Below, in pieces: positions 42,475 through 53,546 of a stretch of DNA of 64,000 nt. Made by a program: the position numbers and the translations under genes. The stretch's first letter is position 1; each line of letters begins with the position of its first letter. The stretch is from assembly GCA_026545765.1 (NCBI GenBank), contig CM048840.1:29826765-29890764 (forward strand), given 5' to 3'. The stretch is from Plantago major. Lineage: Eukaryota; Streptophyta; Magnoliopsida; Lamiales; Plantaginaceae. The notes under the pieces were generated by a model that made no database searches, was not told where the DNA came from, and saw nothing but the letters and a program-made list of their open reading frames with translations.

Positions 42475-43500
42475 TGATATGCTCAAATTATTACTTATAA
42501 AACAAGTAGTAAGCAGTTGTTGTAGATAGGCAATGCTAACCACAGGATCGTTCACTAAGGAACCAATTAAGCTACCAAAATGGTTTGAAAGCAAACAGTT
42601 ACTTGCGTAAACAATTGAATGATTTGAGTTTGAAATGCTTTCTAAACTAGAAATCAGATAGAGCAATGTAAAGGTTAAAAATCAATGAGATAGAGAGAAC
42701 ACAGCAGTTATGATCGAGTAATGCTAATTCGCTCTAGGGAAATCGTTCATACTTATCACACGGTCGGTGTACATAAATCAATCAATCCAACCTCAACCAA
42801 TCGTTATTTGAATATTTTGAACTAGAGTAATCGTGGGTCGTCAATCCACGATCCTTAACCAAAAACGATTTACAAAATCTTCAACTAGCGAATTGGATTG
42901 ATAGTTTTTACGAAGATTTTGAACTAGACGAATCTATATGAAGGAATCCTAACCCTAGAAGCAAATACGCAAAACCGTCACATAACTACCGTGTTCGGAG
43001 TGGTTTAGATACTCATAGTAGAAGCAAAGTTCAAAGACTTCAAAGTATTGCATATGATAAACATAGACATGTTGATAATCGCACGCAAGCTCATACAATT
43101 CGATAAACAATAACAACACTAATCGAAGAGATAAACGATAGAAAATTATCAAATATTACCAGGAATTCGATATCAATCCTTCAACAATGATGAAAACCAA
43201 GCTCCAATAATGTCTCAATGTCAAAGTATGAAAAATTGGAGCTTTTCTAAGAACTAGGTTAAAAAAGAGAGTCTGAAAGAAAGAATCCCAATTCTAAACT
43301 AATAAGTCAAACTAAAATCTGATTCTGCGCGTCTCGCCGCGGCGAGTCTTCTATTGTCGAATACATATCGGCTCGTAATTTCTCGCCGTGGCGGGCCAAT
43401 TTCCTCGCCGTGGCGAGTCTTCTTTGTCGCAATATATATCGCTTCGCTTAATCTCGCCGCGGCGAGCTCCAATTGCCAAAAAAAGGGGAGGCATTCGTAA
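42475..43500 (-). repeat. Athila-type LTR d, 3' portion, reversed
   Basis: Plus strand TGATATGCTC, then a stretch matching LTR b until the palindrome cluster, where it meets plus-strand LTR e head to head. The right boundary is approximate. Confidence 0.75.
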
Positions 43501-43590
43501 AATCTCGCCGCGGCGAGTGGATTTTCTCGCCGCGGCGAGTGTTCCAGAACAAAAAAGGAGGCTTAAACGCAGCCTTTCGCCGCAGCGAGT
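43333..43590. repeat. CTCGCCGCGGCGAG palindrome cluster
   Basis: Perfect 14-bp palindromes at 43333-43346, 43453-43466, 43504-43517 and 43526-43539, with one- or two-base variants at 43382, 43404 and 43577. Single or paired copies occur in LTR b (34533) and LTR f (47375-47388, variant at 47397). The cluster marks the junction of two opposed LTRs. Confidence 0.92.
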
Positions 43591-44438
43591 ATATATATCG
43601 AAAATCTTTCTTTTCTGTTTGATTTTATCCCCTTTCGACATAACCTCCTTCTACGTTTGGCACATAAAAAGCTCCTAAAACCTAGTTTTTGAACATTGAT
43701 TGATCTTGGAGCTTGGTTCTTCTCTTGTAACGAATCATTGACATCGAATACTTAGTAAGTTTGATAATTCTCTATTGCTTCCATACAATTCTTGTGCTTG
43801 ATTGATTTATCGAATTGTATGCCCTTGCTTGCGATTATCATTATGTTTATGCTTTGCTATACAAGATTATGAATTCCTTCGTCTTTGCTTCAATCATTAG
43901 TAGCTAAACCACTCCAGAACTCGTTAGTTGTGTGATGGTTATGCAAATTCGAATCTAGGGTTTATCTTCGTTCATAAAGGTTCGTCTAGTTTGATATTCT
44001 CGTAAAACCTTCAATTCAATACGCTAGTTTAAAACTTTCTAAATCATTTTGGTTAAGAATCATCGGTCTGACAAACCTGACGATTTCTCTAGTTTGAAAT
44101 CTTCGAAAAACAACTTGGTTGAATTGGATTGATTGCTTTATGTACACCGACCGTGTGACAATATGAACGATTACCTTTGTATCGAATCAGCATAACCGGA
44201 TCATTGCTACCGTGTTCACTTTCTCTCATTGATCAAAACAGTTTATTTGCTTATTAGTATCAATCTGTGTTTTAGAAGTAAAATTATTCAAAACCTACTT
44301 GTTACTCACAAACAAACGTTCTACTCTATTTCGTTGTGGTAGCTTAATTAATTCCCTAGAGAACGATACCGAGTTAGGCATAGTCTACAACTATAGCTTA
44401 TTCACTTAAGTTTTATAGAGTATAATTTGAGCTTATCA
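43500..44438 (+). repeat. G4 5' LTR (e), incomplete at its left
   Basis: Matches LTR f from about 47365 to its end GAGCTTATCA. The left boundary lies in the palindrome cluster. Confidence 0.8.
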
Positions 44439-44442
44439 AATT

Positions 44443-44460
44443 TGACACCGCTGTCGGGGA
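44443..44460 (+). promoter_or_regulatory. Primer binding site of G4
   Basis: TGACACCGCTGTCGGGGA, a variant of the Athila tRNA-Asp form. Confidence 0.65.
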
Positions 44461-44641
44461 ATTAATTCGTGATGTAGCGTTTAGAGTTTGATTTTTGTTT
44501 GTTTTCCAGTTTGCAGTTTAGTTTAGGTGTATAGGTTTTTCATTTTTTTCTGCTTCCTTTTTATTTTTGTATTTTTGTGGATCTGCTCTTTGGTTTTGTT
44601 TTTCTATGTGTAGGTACTAGTAATTCAGCAAGGGCTCAAAG

Positions 44642-45412
44642 ATGGCTATGACCTTTGGAGATTACTATTGTTCATTTTTCATGCCTAAAAAACCATGTAT
44701 AAAGTTGGATGTCGATGCCAGGAATTACTGGGTGAACACTGCTTACTACTCCATTCTTACCAAGTTCGATGGATATGGTGATGTTCGAGAATTCTTAGAG
44801 GCAATCGAGGATGGTGTGCTAAGGATCCCGCATGAGAATGAAGATGAGATTTTACTTTCAGAAGAGCAGCTTTGCATGAGGATGTTTGATGGAGCCTTGG
44901 AGGGGTCTGCTATAAATTGGCTTACATCGGCACCTGATGGATCAATTGACTCTTGGAGTGAGGTAGCTAATTCTTTTGTAAAGAGGTATTATCCTGGTAT
45001 GGGGGGATGGAAATCTCGCTACACGGTTTCTCCTGAACCTGAAGCACCCGAGAAGTGTTCTGATAATGAGTTAGTTGTAGAGCTTGATTTATCTTGCTCT
45101 ACAACGATACCTGAATTAGACCCTTCTATTCTTGCGGTCGACGAAGGATGCATGGAGGATGTATCTGTTGATGAGATTTCAGAAGATGCCCTTTCATTCC
45201 CTTCCATAGTTGTTACACATTCTGCCATCCAGACTCAGGATATCTTCGTCCTTGAGAGCCACTGCACAGACATTTACCAGGGGAGTCTTGATCCTTTCTT
45301 TTCTTTTTATTTGTCCCCTATTCCAATAGGATATGTTTTAGTTTTTTATTCTACTTATTTGTTTAATTCTAGTTTGCAGGGAATTAGGGACATACTGGAG
45401 AACTTGAGGTAG
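44642..45412 (+). CDS. G4 gag-like protein
   Basis: A 256-residue open frame. Residues 15-110 resemble a plant Gypsy gag core: FDGYGDVREFLEAIEDG, MRMFDGALEGSAINWLTSAPDGSIDSW and VKRYYPG, a counterpart of the KARxWL..PPGSIxTWD motif. The later part is acidic (about 120-185), followed by a hydrophobic stretch near 225-245. It is the only protein of the element and would package its RNA into particles made or copied by an autonomous relative. Start chosen at the ATG after the leader, 200 bases past the primer site. Confidence 0.65.
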   Translation: MAMTFGDYYCSFFMPKKPCIKLDVDARNYWVNTAYYSILTKFDGYGDVREFLEAIEDGVLRIPHENEDEILLSEEQLCMRMFDGALEGSAINWLTSAPDGSIDSWSEVANSFVKRYYPGMGGWKSRYTVSPEPEAPEKCSDNELVVELDLSCSTTIPELDPSILAVDEGCMEDVSVDEISEDALSFPSIVVTHSAIQTQDIFVLESHCTDIYQGSLDPFFSFYLSPIPIGYVLVFYSTYLFNSSLQGIRDILENLR

Positions 45413-46972
45413 GATGGCTCACAAAATGCTGAGGATACCGGGAAGGATGCAAGGGATTCAGTCCCATTTGATAGTGGATAGAAGCATTTACCAAAAGTCG
45501 AGCCAACGAATATAATAAAAGGCGCTTCCCGGGAGGCAATCTGGGGGTAAGTTTCCCTTTATTATGTGTTTGCATTCTGTTTTTCCTTCGCTTGCTTAAA
45601 CTTGAAACTCGAGGACGAGCTAAAGTTTAGGTTTGGGGAGGGATTTCATGTATTTTGTGTTGTCTACGTGGGGTGGTATGTTAGTCACTTTTATGTGCTT
45701 GTTTTGTTTTCAGTTTATGTTTGTGTCTTAGCTTTTTAGATAGAGTCTTTTGGCCTGCGTTTTTTGCCTATTTTCAAAAATTTTGTGGTGAGTCTGAGTT
45801 TTTCTTCCAAGTCGAATGCCTATTGTGGATGATGAATTTGCTTGCTGCTTATGTTTTGTATGATATTTAGCTGAAAGTAGTGTAGTGGATTTAAAATCCT
45901 ATAAGTTCGTTTCTCTTGTAAATAATAAGTCTCTGTAGCTCTTTAGTCCAAAAAGCCTGTGAGAAGCCTTGAGCCAATGAAAAAATATTATACCGGCAAC
46001 TGTATTGTGTGATTCCTGGGTTGTGCAAGTTTTTTACGAATTACTTGTGCCTTTTCATACTTATGTGTACTCAGTTTCGTTGGGGATGACGAACGGCATG
46101 CTTGTTTCTTTGGTTTTTTTCTTGTTTCTTTGATTTTTTCCTCCTCCAAACCCGTTCCAAGGAACAGGTTTGGGGAGGAGACTCTCTACCTTTGCGAATT
46201 TTTACTTGAGCTGTTTAGGCATATTTGCTAAGAGTCTGTTTGTTGCTTCCCAAAGCTATGTGAATTTGAATCTCGGGGTGGATCTGTGGTCTTAATTGAT
46301 CACCGTTAGTCATGTTCCAAATACTACCACATACCGGCGTGGCTGGAAAGCTACATGTCCGTGAGGTTGATGGCACGTATACCAAACTGACACGCACAAA
46401 AGTGCGGGCTTTTGGTAAAACAGACACCTTCAAAAAATTGAGATAAAAAGAGCCCAATGAGGCCATGCATTGAACATACAGTGCAATCGTGGTTGAATTT
46501 TGAAATGAATGATTTGAATAAGGGGAGCAGCATCAGTCTTCGATTATTGAAAATTAAGTCGCTTACCAAAAGTCCCTTTCGACCTGATGAGACGAGTACT
46601 ATAGCATAAGATAGTCTAGGCATCTTTGTGACGAAAGTCATCTTCCCAGTTTACTTTTTGAGCGTATACCCTATTTGGACACTTCCAAGAGAGTGAGAGT
46701 TACACTACAATCACCTGTGAGGGACTAGCGAGCTAGACTTAAGTGTTATTTCCTTGAGAAACGTTCTTGTTTGATTTTCTGTGCACTATTCTGCCAAGGA
46801 TAGTTGAGTACAAAACTTTTGCACCTTGTGAATTTAATGTTTACGATGGTAGATTCGGTCACTTGGGAGTTTAACTCTGTTATGTGCTATTTGTTCGTTT
46901 TTGTTTCGAGTCTAGTTCTTGTCTAGGTTGTTTATTTGCTCGAGGACGAGCAAAGGTTCGGTTTGGTGAGTT
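45413..46972 (+). other. G4 3' untranslated region
   Basis: No gene. It mirrors the Athila 3' regions: CTCGAGGACGAGC near 45609 and 46938, GGTTTGGGGAGG purine stretches near 45631 and 46169, and the shared module at 46306-46405. Confidence 0.7.
46306..46405 (+). other. Shared module, G4 copy
   Basis: Sense orientation: GTTGATGGCACGTATACC then ACACGCACAAAAGTGC, as in the Athila and C1 copies. Confidence 0.65.
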
Positions 46973-48308
46973 TGATGAGACGATAATTTAGAGTCTCATC
47001 TTGTCTTTTTTACCATCTTTTGGTTAGTCTTTATTTGCATTTTATAGTGTTTTTGTACGTTTTTATGCTTTGGTACTTTGGTTCTGTTTTGTAGGATATT
47101 GTGTTGCGAAAGTGAAAAATATGGTTCTAGAGCCTTGAAATTGGAGTAACTCGGCGAAAACGAAAGTGGATTTGGAGTTCGGACGAAGAATTGAGAGTCG
47201 TTTTAGCGGAACTTGCAAAAGTGAAATTTTACGGAGAAGTCTAGCCATTTTGGCCATAACTCTCTCATATGATGTCCGATTGACCTGATCTCGGTGGTCA
47301 TGCAAAGGTCTACAACTTTCGTTTTTGAAGCATAGGAAAATTCGGTCTGTAGGAAAAGTTATGAAGGTTTTAAGCTCGCCGCGGCGAGTGGATTTTCTCG
47401 TCGCGGCGAGATTTTCAGAACAAAAAAGGAGGCTTAAACGCAGCCTTTCGCCGCAGCGAGTATATATATCGAAAATCTTTCTTTTCTGTTCGATTTTATC
47501 CCCTTCTGACATAACTTCCTTCTATGTTTGACACATAAAAAGCTCCTAAAACCTAGTTTTTGAACATTGATTGATCTTGGAGCTTGGTTCTTCTCTTGTA
47601 ACGAATCATTGACATCGAATTCTTAGTAAGTTTGATAATTCTCTATTGCTTCCATAGAATTCTTGTGCTTGATTGATTTACCGAATTGTATGCCCTTGCT
47701 TACGATTATCATTATGTTTATGCTTTGCGTATACAAGATTATGAATTCCTTCATCTTTGCTTCAATCATGAGTAGCTAAACCACTCCAGAACTCGGTAGT
47801 TGTGTGATGGTAATGCAAATTCGAATCTAGGGTTTATCTTCGTTCATGAAGGTTCGTCTAATTTGATATTCTCGTAAAACCTTCTTCCAATACGCTAGTT
47901 TAAAACCTTCTAAATCGTTTTGGTTAAGAATCGTCGGTCTGATAAACCTGACGATTTCTCTAGTTTGAAATCTTCGAAAAACAACTTGGTTGAATTGGAT
48001 TGATTGCTTTATGTACACCGACCATGTGACAATATGAACGATTACCTTAGTATCGAATTAGAATAACCGGATCATTGCTACCGTGTTCACTTTCTCTCAT
48101 TGATCAAAACAGTTTATTTGCTTATTAGTATTAATCTGTGTTTTAGAAGTAAAATTATTCAAAACCTACTTGTTACTCACAAACAAACGTTCTGATCCAT
48201 TTCGTTGTGGTAGCTTAATTAATCCATAGAGAACGATACCGAGTTAGGCATAGTCTACAACTATAGCTTATTCTCTTAAGTTTTATAGAGTATAATTTGA
48301 GCTTATCA
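46973..48308 (+). repeat. G4 3' LTR (f, 1336 bp)
   Basis: TGATGAGACGATAATTTAG to GAGCTTATCA, preceded by GGTTTGGTGAGT as purine tract. Confidence 0.88.
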
Positions 48309-49203
48309 ACCACTTGAAGAATATTGCTCCCAGTTTGGCATTATTCATCAAACCACTGCTCCTTATTCTCCTCAGTCTAATGGTATTGCTGAACTCAAAA
48401 ACCGTACTCTCAAGGAGATGATGAATGCACTATGACTAGATTTTGGATTACCCCAGAATTTGTTGGGGGGGGGGGGGGGGCTATTCTCACGGCCACTACT
48501 ATTCTTAACAGAATAGCCCAAAAATAGTGATGTTACTCCATATGAATTATGGAAAGGTCATAAACCTTCCTACAAACACTTGAAAGTGTGGGGTTGCTTG
48601 GCTAAGGTGGTAATACCCAAACCAAAGCAAGTAAAGATTGGACCCATGACTATAGATTGCATATTTATAGGATATACAAATAATAGTAGCGCGTATCGCT
48701 TCTTAGTGCAGCAGTCGCAGATACAGGATATCCATGAGGGTATAGTCATTGAATCAAGGAATGCAGAATTTTTTGAAGAAGTCTTTCCTAGAAAGATGAA
48801 GAAAGAGTTAATCACTCGCAAGAGAGATTATGAAAGTGCTATAGGTTCGAGTGAAGAAGTTCCTGAACAAATAGAAAATGAAGAAGTTCCTGAACCAATA
48901 GGAAATAAGGAAATTCTTGAACCAAAGGAAACTGGTACTAATGAGGAAATTCCTGAACCAAGTGGTTCAAAGGAAGATCCTGAAAATTCACATCAAGAGA
49001 ATGTTGAGGTCCCTGATGTCGAACCAAGGAGAAGTAAGACGGCTAGGACTGAGAAAGACTTTGGCCCTGATTTTCTTACATACATTGTAGAAAACGAACC
49101 AAGGACAATCCAAGAGGCGATGTCCACTCCTGAAACTGCTCTTTGGAAAGAGGCCATTGAGAGCGAAATGGAATCCATACTGCAAAATCATACTTGGGAA
49201 GTG
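48309..49203 (+). pseudogene. Copia integrase-to-RT fragment of another family
   Basis: Begins within the integrase core ([21 protein letters not shown], with the third catalytic residue), continues with TPYELWKGHKPSYKHLKVWGC, DCIFIGYTNNSSAYRFLV and a linker of EEVPEP-like repeats, and ends at the start of RT (EAIESEMESILQNHTW). The wording resembles Tnt1-type Copia and differs from S5 and C1. It is cut by G4 on the left and S5 on the right. Fossil with a few breaks and a G-run. Confidence 0.8.
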
Positions 49204-50824
49204 TGTTAGGAAATTTGTTAGATATTTTGTTAGAAATATCGGTTTAGATTTTGATCAGCAACATGATGACTTATCTTAGTCTCAGAAAGGTGATTAGTAC
49301 TCTTGGTTCACTTGAACATTGTAAAAGAGGAAACCCACTAAGTATGATAGTCTAGCTAATCTTGTATAGGATGTTAGGTCTCAAAATGTAATTTTTATTT
49401 TATGAAGAGAAGACCAAGAAGAAGACATCCAAGCGGAACAAGTTCAACGACATTGAAGATTTGAAGAAACTGCACAAGATTACTGAAATAGTTTTACAGA
49501 TACCTTGGTCAGATATCTTGAAGACACGAATAGTTTTAAACAAGCTGTGTCACAAGAGATATCTGAGAACTAGAAGGTTTTCTGAAAACCAGGAAAGTGC
49601 CCACAGATATCTACTCTCAGATATCTTGAGCCTTAACCACATTTCTGAAAAAGAAATATATTGCAACAAAGTTGTTTCAATAAAGTGGTATCTGAAGATT
49701 AAAGATAAGGACGTGCAAAGAATCAGATAATACTAGTCTCTGATACTGAGCATAGTTCCGTTGGCACTACAGAACAAAAAGTACAGTACAATGCATTTAA
49801 TGCACGGATAGAGATGTCTGAATAAAAGCAACGGTACCTTCTGAAGAAGAAGACAAACCTACTGCAGTACTATACACAGATATCAATAGTTTGAATTTGA
49901 GCCTAACGGATACTATTCAACGACATTCAAATTCATCTATAAATATCAACACTTAGACTACTTGAGAAGACACCTTGAACTCCATAAACACGCTGAACAA
50001 CATATTCTCTCAAGCAAACTACTTATCCTCAAAGCTTTACACCAAAGCTCCTGATCTTAAGTAGCACTAAAGTTCTAAGTGTCCTGATCCTAAACAAGCA
50101 CTGCTATCTGTGAAAGAGTTGAATTGAAAGATCAAGTATCTGAGATTCATTCTCTTGAACATTTATCTAAGACTTGGGTCAGTAAAAAGAACAAGATACC
50201 ATACATTGAAAAGTGTATTAACTATACTTGATTCACATAGCTATCTGATTAACTGAAAAGTTATTAAAGAAGCTCATCTGACAACTCAAACCAAAACCAA
50301 CACCATCACTGGCGTGGAGTACAGGAAGTACTTAGTTTGAGAAACTAAAGAATAACTCCAAGATTGTTGAGCACAGGAAGTACTTAGCTTGGGAAGCTAG
50401 GGAATAGCTCAAAAGCTCGAGTATTGAAGTACTCAATGGAAAGCCGGGAACAACTCAGGGGGAACATTTGGTTGGGAACCATTTGTTTAAGGAATCTTAG
50501 AATAGGATTTTTGTAAGGTGACCTCAATTATCTATTCTAGTGAATTCTAGGTCTTTGGAAGACCGAAGTGGATTAGTTGGAGGATTACGCCACCTCCAGA
50601 TACCACTATACTTGCTGTGTTATTTTCTTCTCTGTACTTACATTTCACCAACACACACACACACTTTAACTGTTTCTGCACTTATCTATCTTAAGTCTTC
50701 CGCGCTCTGAATCTAAGTATCAGATATCTACACAGATATCTGAGAAATAGTTTTTATCGACAAAAGTTTTAAAAGACTATTCACCCCCCTCTAGTCTTTT
50801 ACTTTGCCGTTATCTGGACCAACA
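49204..50824 (+). repeat. S5 5' LTR (1621 bp)
   Basis: Opens TGTTAGGAAATTTG (a second possible start, TGTTAGAAATATC, is at 49228) and ends GGACCAACA, three bases before the primer site. TATAAATA at 49938-49945; hairpin 50771-50800. It is more distant from S1/S2 than those are from each other. Confidence 0.85.
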
Positions 50825-50826
50825 AG

Positions 50827-50838
50827 TGGTATCAGAGC
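50827..50838 (+). promoter_or_regulatory. Primer binding site of S5
   Basis: TGGTATCAGAGC, complementary to the 3' end of initiator-Met tRNA, the common Copia primer. Confidence 0.93.
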
Positions 50839-50941
50839 AGGAGGTTCACAAGCCTTCTGCACTGAACCTAGATCCCCAGATAGGTGAAGGAACTTTGTCC
50901 ACTTACGAGGACTATTTAATTTGTGTGTTAAGTGTGCAGGA

Positions 50942-52607
50942 ATGTCTCTGAGTGATGCACCCGTTCTCAAACCAGAGAACTACGAGAAATGGAAAAATAA
51001 CATGATGCTCCACCTTGAAGCCATAAGTGACGAAATGATCGAAGTAATAAAAAATGGCCCAATAGTCATTCAACAACTTAAACAAGTCATGGAGGTTTCT
51101 AATGGTAGAGACATAGATCAAAGCGAAGGATCTTCACAAACTGATGCGTCAACAAGTGGGAGATCTACTAGTCAAGTTATTTACGAACCAAAGCCCAGAG
51201 AACTCTGGACATCGAAAGATGCCAAGAGAAATCTTCTGGATGGTCAAGCTCGTAATATCATCATCAGATCTACACCTGAGCACATACAGTGTAAACTGTG
51301 GGGTGCTAAAACGGCGAAAATTGCCTGGCAACTGATTGAAGAAATCTGTGCCGGAACTGAGAAAACCAAAGAAAACAAGTTCGAAGTTCTCAAGTTGAAA
51401 TTTCAAAATTTCAAACAAGGACCCATCAAACTCTGAAGAACTTGATTTCAGATTTACCACTCTCATGAGTGATATGGCAGCACTTGGGAAAGCAATGATA
51501 CTCAATGTAAAAGATTAAGACTATTGTCAGAAGTCTTAACCACAACTGGGAGCATACTAAATTCTTTTATTTTAATCAAGGTATGCCAAATATCACTCCA
51601 GTGGAACTCTTCTCACATCTTGCTACGGTTGATTATGAGACAACACAAAGAGAACAAACAACTGAAAAGTTGCAGAATATTGCTCTAGTTGCTCAAGGAA
51701 CTTCAAAAGAAGAAAAGCAAGGAAGAGACAGAGGATGCTCTTGCAAAGCAAATGAGCAAATATGTCACGAGAAATTGAGAGAAGAAAAGCCAAAGAGAAG
51801 TCGAAAAGCATCTAGCTCAAACTATCACCAAGACAAAATATGCAAAGCTTCATAACAAGCCACTCGTAAAGCATCATGTACTGAGGAAGTAGAAATTGGA
51901 AACGATATCTGCTTCTATTGTCAGAAACCTGGTCACTTCAAGAAGGATTGTCCTGCCTTCAACAAACTAAGGACAGGTGACAAGAAAAATAGAAGAATCT
52001 TCAGAAGAAGCCAGAAAGCTTTATTAACTGAAGAAAGAAAGAAAATCCAAACTCAACTGGATGCTCTAGACTATGAAACAGATTTTGAAGATGACAATTC
52101 AGATGACTCAATCTTACCATCACCAGAATTATGTGGAGTTACTCATGATATAATCGACTTCGGCCTCAAGAAGAATGAAATGTGTGGAGTTGCTGAGATT
52201 GACGGTCCAGACATCTCTAACATAGAAATCTGTCTTATGGCTGATGAGGTAACACATACTTCTTGTTATACTTATGAAAGTGATGAAGAAGAAATAAAAG
52301 ATCTAGAAAATCTCAGAAAAGATCTTGACATCTATGAAAGGGAATTTCTAATGATCCAAGCTAGAGCCGAAAATCTTGAAGAAGAAAAGAATTCTCTTGC
52401 AAAGGAAAATTCTCAATTAGTTAAGATATCTGAGAAAAAGGATGCTGAAAATGCATTTCTCAAAGCTCAGATATCTGAGACTGAAAAGTCACATAAAGAA
52501 GCAATGGTTGAATTACGAAAGAAATATGAAGATCTTCTTTCTGAGAACAAGGAACTCAAAAAGAAAGAATTATCTTTTCAATCTTATGCCAAAGCTAGTG
52601 ACACTCT
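50942..52607 (+). pseudogene. S5 gag
   Basis: The ATG at 50942 starts MSLSDAPVLKPENYEKWKNN; then LDGQARNIIIRSTPEHI, AWQLIEEICAGTEKTKENK and a zinc knuckle CFYCQKPGHFKKDC at 51910-51951 (CX2CX4HX4C). After 52260 comes a long E/K-rich coiled coil (LEEEKNSLAKENSQLVKISEKK). A perfect TCAGATATCTGA palindrome lies at 52467-52478 in coding sequence. It ends at the inserted Tat LTR. Confidence 0.85.
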
Positions 52608-53546
52608 TGTTGAGGGTGTAACTCCCCAACTACTTAGATTTTATTCAACTCCACTAATGGGTGCCAAGGTAAGAAGCTCCTTGCTAGGTAAGGACCAATG
52701 AGTAAGAACCAGCGACCAACTACTTCGGTAAGGACCTGCACACTTGAGTGGGGGGGGGGGTTAGTGCCCGGTTTGCTAAGTGTCAAGCCGGGATGAGACT
52801 TTACTCGAGAGTGACTGAAGATCAACTCTGTAATAAGTTCGGGATTGGGGTCGTGATGTGACTTACTTGTTCTTGTGGGGATGTGTGCCTTATTTATAGG
52901 CTATCATCAAAATGGAAGGCCTTGCTAGGATTGCGCCAAGTGTAAGGCTACGATTGAGCCACCAAGGCTTGTCTTAGGCCCATAGCCCAATAATGATGCT
53001 TAGCCCATGTCACTTTGGGCTTTAGGTGTAGTTTAGTCATTATTGGATGAGTTTTTGAGGATGTGACAAGGTCTGCCGAGGTCCCAGGTTCGGAGAGGTT
53101 GGTCCGGATGCCTGATCCGGACTGCATCGTAGTCGATGAGGAAGTTCTCCTAAGTCTGCCCATCTCTTCCGATTCGGAACTCTAGGTTCGGACACCCTAC
53201 TCTCTGGTGCCTGGCTGCTTGGTTACTTGTGAGATCTGCCATGCCGAATCCGAGTGGTCGTCCGTATCGGAGGCCTTGGGTCGGAGAGGGTACTGACTAA
53301 GCACTGTGTCTCCTTTCCCAGAGAGGCTCGGACCAAGGTGGGTCGGGCCCAAGGTTCTTGGGTCGGATTTAGTAGGCCCCAGATCCTTTGTTCCTTTCCT
53401 TTAGGGTGGGTCGGACCATGGATGGTCAGCCCGGATCGGACCATTGGCTCGGACTAAAGTGTCTCGGATCCATTGGATGACTTAGGACGCCTTAGGATTC
53501 GTTCCTAGGTCCTTTATGACGGATTGGACATATTTCTGTATCAACA
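52608..53546 (-). repeat. Tat solo LTR inserted in S5 gag (939 bp)
   Basis: Plus strand TGTTGAGGGTG to TTTCTGTATCAACA, the reverse of the T-family LTR. Flanks are a perfect ACTCT at 52603-52607 and 53547-53551. It is more diverged from T1/T2 than they are from each other, so it is a different subfamily or older. A solo LTR arises by recombination between the two LTRs of a full insertion. Confidence 0.93.

Larger units (their letters stand above)
43500..48308 (+). mobile_element. Gag-only Athila relative G4
   Basis: Plus-strand element with an incomplete 5' LTR (from about 43500 to 44438), primer site, one gag-like frame, a long untranslated 3' region and a complete 3' LTR (46973-48308). No pol is seen. 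LTR-gag-LTR elements of this type are known in plants as non-autonomous Gypsy elements. The two LTRs are about 98% alike by eye, so it is young. The flank after it is ACCAC. Confidence 0.8.

Noticed and set aside
43351-43678. Overlapping frames of 96 residues on both strands
   Set aside because: Both are produced by the GC-rich palindromes of the LTR, which read similarly on either strand; no motif.
48469-48480. Long G or C runs here and near 5350, 8777, 15797, 21187, 39187 and 52750
   Set aside because: Considered as G-quadruplex sites, but they are single uninterrupted runs whose length is unreliable in sequencing; only the one in the conserved LTR hairpin is kept as a finding.
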